Part shown: positions 59,192-64,000 of the stretch, one piece after another
Layout: each line of letters starts with the position of its first letter
How positions within the stretch are numbered: the stretch's first letter is position 1
Source: Streptomyces nigrescens
Lineage (GTDB): Bacteria; Actinomycetota; Actinomycetes; Streptomycetales; Streptomycetaceae
Length of the DNA: 64,000 nt
Direction: 5' to 3'
Assembly: GCA_024349765.1 (NCBI GenBank)
Contig: AP026073.1
Span: 1,240,001-1,304,000, forward strand
Made by a program: the position numbers and the translations under genes
The notes under the pieces: model-generated
The model's input: the letters and a program-made list of their open reading frames with translations, nothing else
Told to the model about the DNA's origin: nothing
Database searches by the model: none

Positions 59192-59854
59192 TCAGCCCTC
59201 GACGTGGACCGCGATCCCGCCGTCCGGCAGGGCCTCGACGCGGAGGTGGGTGAGGTCGCGGACGTGGGCGGTGGGGGCGTGGGCCGCGGCGCGGTCGCCG
59301 ACGCCGATCACCCGCATGCCGGCCGCGCGGCCCGCCGTTATGCCCGCCTCGGAATCCTCGAAGACCAGGCAGTCCTCAGGGGCGAAGCCCAGCTCGGCGG
59401 CGCCCTTGAGGAAGCCTTCCGGATCGGGCTTGCTGGCGCTCACGTTCTCCGCGGTGATCCGCACGGCGGGCATCGGCAGTCCGGCCGCGGCCATCCGCGC
59501 GTCCGAGAGCGGGACGTCCGCGGAGGTCACCAGGGCGTGCGGCAGGTCCGCGAGGGCGGCCAGGAAGGCGGGCGCGCCGGGGACCGGCACCACGCCGTCC
59601 ACGTCGGCCGTCTCCTGCTCCAGCATCCGGCGGTTGTCCGCCAGGTTGAGTTCCATCGGGCGGTCCGGGAGCAGCGCGGCCATCGTGGCCCATCCCTGGC
59701 GGCCGTGGACGACCGCGAGCACCTCGTCGGCGCCCAGCCCCTGCTCGGCCGCCCAGCGGCGCCAGCAGCGCTCCACGACGGCCTCGGAGTTCACGAGCGT
59801 GCTGTCCATGTCGAGCAGCAGGGCGCGGGCGGTGAGCGTGGTGGTTGCCGTCAT
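59192..59854 (-). CDS. HAD-superfamily phosphatase (GPP/phosphatase-like)
   Basis: A 220-residue HAD phosphatase. Motif I is LLLDMDSTLVNSEAV (about 12-26), motif II includes ALVTSADVPLSDARM and motif III is EDCLVFEDSEAGITAGRAAG. The alpha-helical cap lies between residues 20 and 90. Such enzymes remove phosphate from sugar or glycerol phosphates. Isolated between terminator and AT-rich spacer. Confidence 0.92.
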   Translation of the reverse strand: MTATTTLTARALLLDMDSTLVNSEAVVERCWRRWAAEQGLGADEVLAVVHGRQGWATMAALLPDRPMELNLADNRRMLEQETADVDGVVPVPGAPAFLAALADLPHALVTSADVPLSDARMAAAGLPMPAVRITAENVSASKPDPEGFLKGAAELGFAPEDCLVFEDSEAGITAGRAAGMRVIGVGDRAAAHAPTAHVRDLTHLRVEALPDGGIAVHVEG

Positions 59855-60042
59855 CGGCGGGGGCTCCTGAGCGCTACGGGTGCTCGGGCGGCGCGGAACC
59901 GTACGAGCGCAGGGAGGACAAGCGGCTCCGCCCGCCGGTCAGGGAGTGCGGGCGGAACCACTTTGTTTTTTCACGATACAAAACCGAGGGGCGGTGCGAC
60001 AACCGGGGGTGGGTCGGCGCGGCCCGGCTGGTCCCCGGCTCG
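59855..60042. other. Spacer with an unusually AT-rich pocket
   Basis: Within 59960-59990 the sequence drops to A/T runs (a T6 run and ATACAAAA), unlike all surroundings. It lies upstream of the HAD gene and downstream of the peptidoglycan-binding gene; promoter or terminator function is possible. Confidence 0.4.
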
Positions 60043-61161
60043 CTACGGCTCCTGGGTGCGGGCCTCCAGTGACTGCCGGGTCCGCGGGCCGTAGACACCG
60101 TCCGGGTCGCCGGTGACGCCGTAGGCCCGCTGGTAGCGCGAGACGGCGTCCCGTACGTCCGCGTCGTACCGGCCGTCCCCGGCGCCCGGATAGAGCGACA
60201 GCTGGCGCAGCCGCCCCTGGAGCTCGGTCACCTCCGGGCCGCTGGAACCCTCGCGCAGCACGATCGGCCCGGTGGGAGCGGAGCTCGGGTCCTCGCCACC
60301 GGGGGAGTCGGTGACGCTGCCGGAGGCCCTGGTGGGCGCGGGCGGGGGCGGCGCGGCCGTACGGGAGAGCCGCACGGTGGCCCGCGGGGTGCCGATGCCG
60401 GTGGCGGCGGAGGAGGGCGAGCGGTCCGGGGGCGGGGGAGAAGGGGTGGCGTGCCGGGTGGGGGACGGGTCCCCGCCGGTGGGGAAGGCGGCGGTGGGGG
60501 CGAGGGTGCCGCGGTCGGGTGGGGCGGCGCGGTCCTGCCTGCTGCCCGACAGCGCATCGGTGCTGATCAGGACCGCGGTGGCGGCCACCGCCGCGCCGGC
60601 CGCGACCAGTGCGGCGGGCAGTGCGCGCCGGCGGTGGGGCGGGCGAGCGGGCGGCGGGGGATCGGCTGGGGAGGCAGCCGCGGGGGCGGTGGGGACGGTG
60701 GGGGAGGGGCCGGAGAGCGGCTCGTCGGGGGCCGAGCGGTACGTCCGCGAGGTCGGTCCGGCCGGGCGGCGCGCCCGGGGCACCAAGGGCTCGGAGGCGA
60801 GTGCCGGGGTGGGGGGCGGGTCGTTCGCTACGTGGACGGCGGCGTCCACCCCGGGTAAGTCCTCCAGCGCGTCCGCCGTCCACCTGGCCGGCGGGCCCGC
60901 CCCGTAGGCGGCCTCCGTCCCGGGGCCGGTCTCCGTCCCGGGGTCGGCCTCCGGCCCGGAGCCGGTCCCTGGCCCGTCGTGGGCCCCCGCCCCGTAGGCG
61001 GTCCGTGTCCCGTCGGGCGGTGTCTCCTCCGGCAGCGACACGTACGGCCGTACCCGCAGCGGATCGAAGTCGTCCGCATCGGCCGCCGCACACAGGCACG
61101 TGGGCCGGCCGTTGCTCCGTACGGGGGCCGAGCAGTGCGGGCAGGTCCGTAATGCCGTCAC
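60043..61161 (-). CDS. Zinc-ribbon, membrane-anchored peptidoglycan-binding protein
   Basis: A 372-residue protein. An N-terminal zinc ribbon (CPHCSAPVRSNGRPTCLC) faces the cytoplasm and is followed by an acidic/Pro-rich linker. One membrane helix (ALPAALVAAGAAVAATAVLI, near 200) leads to a Pro/Ser/Thr-rich outer linker. A C-terminal PG_binding_1 domain (VTELQGRLRQLSLY, DAVSRYQRAYGVTGD, YGPRTRQSLE) ends the protein. GTG 61161 has GGGAGGAG ahead. It may link cytoplasmic and wall events. Confidence 0.85.
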   Translation of the reverse strand: MTALRTCPHCSAPVRSNGRPTCLCAAADADDFDPLRVRPYVSLPEETPPDGTRTAYGAGAHDGPGTGSGPEADPGTETGPGTEAAYGAGPPARWTADALEDLPGVDAAVHVANDPPPTPALASEPLVPRARRPAGPTSRTYRSAPDEPLSGPSPTVPTAPAAASPADPPPPARPPHRRRALPAALVAAGAAVAATAVLISTDALSGSRQDRAAPPDRGTLAPTAAFPTGGDPSPTRHATPSPPPPDRSPSSAATGIGTPRATVRLSRTAAPPPPAPTRASGSVTDSPGGEDPSSAPTGPIVLREGSSGPEVTELQGRLRQLSLYPGAGDGRYDADVRDAVSRYQRAYGVTGDPDGVYGPRTRQSLEARTQEP

Positions 61162-61452
61162 GAGTGCGCTCCTCCCTGGAGGCCCGAACAGGCAGTGATT
61201 ATCCAGAGCCTGACCCGCCCGCGCAGGTGCTCGCGGACATCCGCCCGGCATACCCCAGGTGTCCGCCGTCCGACGAGGGACACCGATCACCGCTCGGCGG
61301 GCCATATCGGCCGGAACCACCCACCATGGAACGCGACGCACGACGTCGCGGGAGGCGTCCGGAAGCCCAAAACGCGGGCCTCCGAACCCGCCGGCCCCCG
61401 CTACCCCACCTGACCCGACCCACCCGCCGTACCCGCACCGAAGGAGACGCAC

Positions 61453-63537
61453 ATGGCGCCGGACACCAGCGCCCCTGCCGTCCCGGGTGAGCGCCGGTCG
61501 CAGCGGACGGTTCTCGTCGCCATCGGCGCGCTGCTCCTCGGCCTGCTCCTCGCTGCGCTCGACCAGACCATCGTCGCCACCGCGCTGCCCACGATCGTCA
61601 GCGAGCTCGGCGGCCTGGACCACCTCTCCTGGGTGGTCACCGCCTACCTGCTGGCCTCCACGGCCGCGACGCCCCTCTGGGGCAAGCTCGGTGACCAGTA
61701 CGGACGCAAGAAGCTGTTCCAGACCGCCATCGTGATCTTCCTGATCGGCTCGGTGCTGTGCGGCATCGCGCAGAACATGGGCGAGCTGATCGCGTTCCGG
61801 GCCGTCCAGGGCCTGGGCGGCGGCGGGCTGATCGTGCTGTCGATGGCGATCGTCGGCGACATCGTGCCGCCCCGCGAACGCGGCAAGTACCAAGGGCTGT
61901 TCGGCGGGGTCTTCGGTGGTGCGAGCGTCCTCGGGCCGCTGCTCGGCGGGCTGTTCGTGGACCACCTCAGCTGGCGCTGGGTGTTCTACATCAACCTGCC
62001 CATCGGCATCGTCGCGCTCGCCGTGATCGCCGCCGTCCTGCACATCCCGCGCCACCGCACCCCGCACCGGATCGACTACCTGGGCACCGCGACCATCGCC
62101 GCGGTCGCCACCTGCTTCGTCCTGATGACCTCGCTCGGCGGCGTCAGCTACCCGTGGGGCTCGTGGCAGATCATCGGCTTCGGCGTGCTGGGCGCCGTCC
62201 TCCTGGTGGCCTTCGTCCTCATCGAGCGCCGGGCCGCCGAACCCGTCATTCCGCTGCGCCTGTTCCGGCTGCGCACCTTCTCGCTCACCGCCGTCATCGG
62301 CTTCGTCATCGGCTTCGCGATGTTCGGATCGATGACGTACCTGCCGACGTTCCTGCAGGTCGTCCAGGGTGTGTCGCCGACGCTGTCCGGTGTGCACATG
62401 CTGCCGATGGTGTTCGGCATGCTGCTCTCGTCCACCGGGTCCGGCCAGATCGTCAGCCGCACCGGCCACTACAAGGTCTTCCCGATCGCCGGCACCGCCG
62501 TGGTGATGCTCGGACTGCTGCTCCTGCACCGGCTCGACCCGTCCAGCGGCGTCGCCGAGATGAGCGCCTACTTCTTCGTCTTCGGCTTCGGGCTCGGTCT
62601 GGTCATGCAGGTGCTGGTCCTCATCGTGCAGAACGCCGTCCCCTACCAGGACCTCGGCGTCGCCACCTCCGGCGCCACGTTCTTCCGCTCCATCGGCGGC
62701 TCGTTCGGCGTCTCCATCTTCGGCACGATCTTCGCCAGCAAGCTCGGACCGCGGATCGCGGCCGCCCTGGCCGGGCAGCAACTGCCGCCCGGTGTCGACC
62801 CGGCGAAGGTCGCCCAGGACCCACGGACCGTCGCCCGGCTGCCGGCCCGGCAAGCGGCCGGCGTGCTGCACGCCTACGCGAACTCGATCACCGACGTCTT
62901 CCTCTACGCGGTGCCGGTCGTCTTCGTGGCGTTCGTACTGGCCTGGTTCCTCAAGGAGGAGCCGCTGCGCAGCAGCGTGACCGCACCGGACACCAGCGAG
63001 GTGCTGTCGTCCAACCCCGTGGAGCGGTCGTCCCGCGACGAGTGCGCCCGCGCGCTGTCCAAACTCGGCAGCATGGAGGGGCGCAAGCGCATCTACGAGA
63101 AGATCACCGAGCGGGCCGGCCTCGACCTCAAACCGGCCGCCAGCTGGCTGCTGCTGCGGATCCACCGCGACGGATCGGTCGAACCGGGGCTGCTCGCCGA
63201 ACGCAGCACCGTCCCGCTCGGCGTACTCGCCGAGAGCGTCCGCCAGGTCGAGGAGCGCGGACTGGCCGCCCGCGAGGGCCTGTTGATGCTGCTGACCGAC
63301 CAGGGACGGGAGGTCACGGAGCGGCTGTCGGCGGCCCGTCAGGAGTCGCTGGCCGAGATGCTGGGGGACTGGTGGACCAAGGACCGGCCCACCGATCTCA
63401 CCGAGCTCGTACGGGAGTTGACGACGGAGCTGTGCGGCTCGGACGAGGAGGAGCCGCACGTCGGCTCCGGCCGGCAGCCGGTGTCGCGCCCGGTCAGCCC
63501 TCCCCGGCCACCGCGGCCCCCGGACCTCGCACGGTGA
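61453..63537 (+). CDS. DHA2-type MFS exporter fused to a MarR-like C-terminal domain
   Basis: A 694-residue protein. Residues 1-510 are a 14-helix drug exporter ([45 protein letters not shown]). About residues 520-660 are cytosolic and look like a MarR winged helix: [52 protein letters not shown]. It ends in a Pro-rich tail. ATG 61453 has GGAG ahead. A built-in DNA- or ligand-binding domain on a pump is unusual; regulation of its own activity or expression is possible. Confidence 0.9.
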   Translation: MAPDTSAPAVPGERRSQRTVLVAIGALLLGLLLAALDQTIVATALPTIVSELGGLDHLSWVVTAYLLASTAATPLWGKLGDQYGRKKLFQTAIVIFLIGSVLCGIAQNMGELIAFRAVQGLGGGGLIVLSMAIVGDIVPPRERGKYQGLFGGVFGGASVLGPLLGGLFVDHLSWRWVFYINLPIGIVALAVIAAVLHIPRHRTPHRIDYLGTATIAAVATCFVLMTSLGGVSYPWGSWQIIGFGVLGAVLLVAFVLIERRAAEPVIPLRLFRLRTFSLTAVIGFVIGFAMFGSMTYLPTFLQVVQGVSPTLSGVHMLPMVFGMLLSSTGSGQIVSRTGHYKVFPIAGTAVVMLGLLLLHRLDPSSGVAEMSAYFFVFGFGLGLVMQVLVLIVQNAVPYQDLGVATSGATFFRSIGGSFGVSIFGTIFASKLGPRIAAALAGQQLPPGVDPAKVAQDPRTVARLPARQAAGVLHAYANSITDVFLYAVPVVFVAFVLAWFLKEEPLRSSVTAPDTSEVLSSNPVERSSRDECARALSKLGSMEGRKRIYEKITERAGLDLKPAASWLLLRIHRDGSVEPGLLAERSTVPLGVLAESVRQVEERGLAAREGLLMLLTDQGREVTERLSAARQESLAEMLGDWWTKDRPTDLTELVRELTTELCGSDEEEPHVGSGRQPVSRPVSPPRPPRPPDLAR

Positions 63538-63541
63538 GCCG

Positions 63542-64000
63542 CTACGTGGACCGCCCCGCGGACGGAGCGCCGTCGCCGTCGTGGTCGTCACCGTCGTCCC
63601 CGCCGCCGAGGCGCTTCTCGAAGAAGATCTCCGCGTAGATGTCGTCGTGGTACGGAGCGATCTCGACGAAACCGTGCCGGCGGTAGAGCGCGATGGCCTC
63701 CGTCAGGTCCCGGCGGGTGTCCAGCCGGATCCGCTCGGCGCCCAGCCGGGCCGCGGCCGCCTCGGCGGCCATCAGCAGCCCGCCACCGCCACCGAGGCCG
63801 CGCGCGGCGGGCCGGACGAACATCTGCTTGAGCTCGGCCGTACGCGCGTCCAGCAGCCGTACGCCGGCGCAGCCCGCTGTCTCACCACCGCGACGGGCCA
63901 CCAACAGCACGCCGTGCGGCGGCGCGAGATCGGCCACGGGGTACTCCGCCACCCCCTCGTCGATCTCCCGCGGTGTCGAGAGACGGTCCTCGTGCAGCGT
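63542..64000 (-). CDS. GNAT-family N-acetyltransferase (partial, runs off the window)
   Basis: The frame is open from the window edge at 64000 to its stop at 63542. Visible parts are the central strand LLVARRGGETAGCAGVRLLD, the acetyl-CoA loop FVRPAARGLGGGGGLLM and the YRRHGFVEIAPYHDDIYAEIFF ending. The residues LHEDRLSTPREIDEGV upstream fit a GNAT N-terminus, so the true start lies beyond the window. It has an Asp-rich tail and is convergent with the MFS gene, only 4 bases away. Confidence 0.85.
   Translation of the reverse strand, partial: TLHEDRLSTPREIDEGVAEYPVADLAPPHGVLLVARRGGETAGCAGVRLLDARTAELKQMFVRPAARGLGGGGGLLMAAEAAAARLGAERIRLDTRRDLTEAIALYRRHGFVEIAPYHDDIYAEIFFEKRLGGGDDGDDHDGDGAPSAGRST

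Noticed and set aside
60043-63591. A single leftward frame of 1182 codons spanning the peptidoglycan-binding gene and the antisense of the MFS gene
   Set aside because: Only the last 372 codons show domains; the rest is antisense of a clear MFS transporter, a normal artefact of high GC. The GTG at 61161 has its own ribosome site.

Overview
The window is very GC-rich, both strands are densely coded, and start codons are often GTG. Gene content is actinobacterial: fabD next to a PucR-type FasR regulator, a single-chain (AceE) pyruvate dehydrogenase E1, DUF3052, several TerD-family proteins, DUF1023 hydrolases and MarR/TetR pairs. This points to a Streptomyces chromosome, probably core to core-adjacent sequence. 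There is one tRNA gene, one convincing riboswitch and one short degraded mobile region.

Layout. 1-5560: fatty-acid synthesis (fabD, fasR), a pirin, a serine hydrolase and a MerR/aldo-keto reductase pair. 5720-17000: envelope and secreted functions (acyltransferase, two DUF1023 hydrolases, a two-component system, a TetR-controlled MFS pump, an I36-type inhibitor). 17076-21362: aceE, DUF3052 and a peroxiredoxin. 21532-30838: a tellurium-resistance-type (Ter) stress locus with three TerD-family genes, a TerC-like membrane protein and a TerA-like protein, followed by HpcH, phosphoribosyltransferase-StiP and HAD genes. The two halves share a promoter-like signature, GGAACC-N17-CGT. 30907-37217: an O-methyltransferase, an FmdB zinc ribbon and a Ley-Doudoroff-type galactonate set (dehydratase, KDPG/KDPGal-type aldolase, KDG-type kinase, FadR-type regulator) threaded with short tandem repeats.

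39027-45490: tRNA-Val(TAC) followed by a remnant of one tyrosine recombinase, a DUF1152 gene, and an immunity-like pair: a trypco2 protein, then a 1203-residue trypsin-P-loop NTPase-TPR protein with ten nearly identical 46-residue repeats. A second, twice-frameshifted recombinase remnant closes the region. This is the most interesting part of the window and looks like the relic of an integrative element that left a conflict/defence module behind.

45917-64000: small regulator-enzyme pairs with visible operators (MarR/hydrolase, TetR/cupin), a methyltransferase, GNAT and DedA proteins, and a DoxX gene under an IdeR/DmdR-type iron box. Next come a large FAD/NAD(P)-binding protein, a secreted HNH nuclease and a FetB-like permease. 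After these a yybP-ykoY (manganese) riboswitch lies ahead of a TMEM165/GDT1 transporter. The window ends with a HAD phosphatase, a peptidoglycan-binding membrane protein, an MFS pump fused to a MarR-like domain, and a GNAT gene cut by the window edge. All assignments come from reading the sequence; no database search was run.
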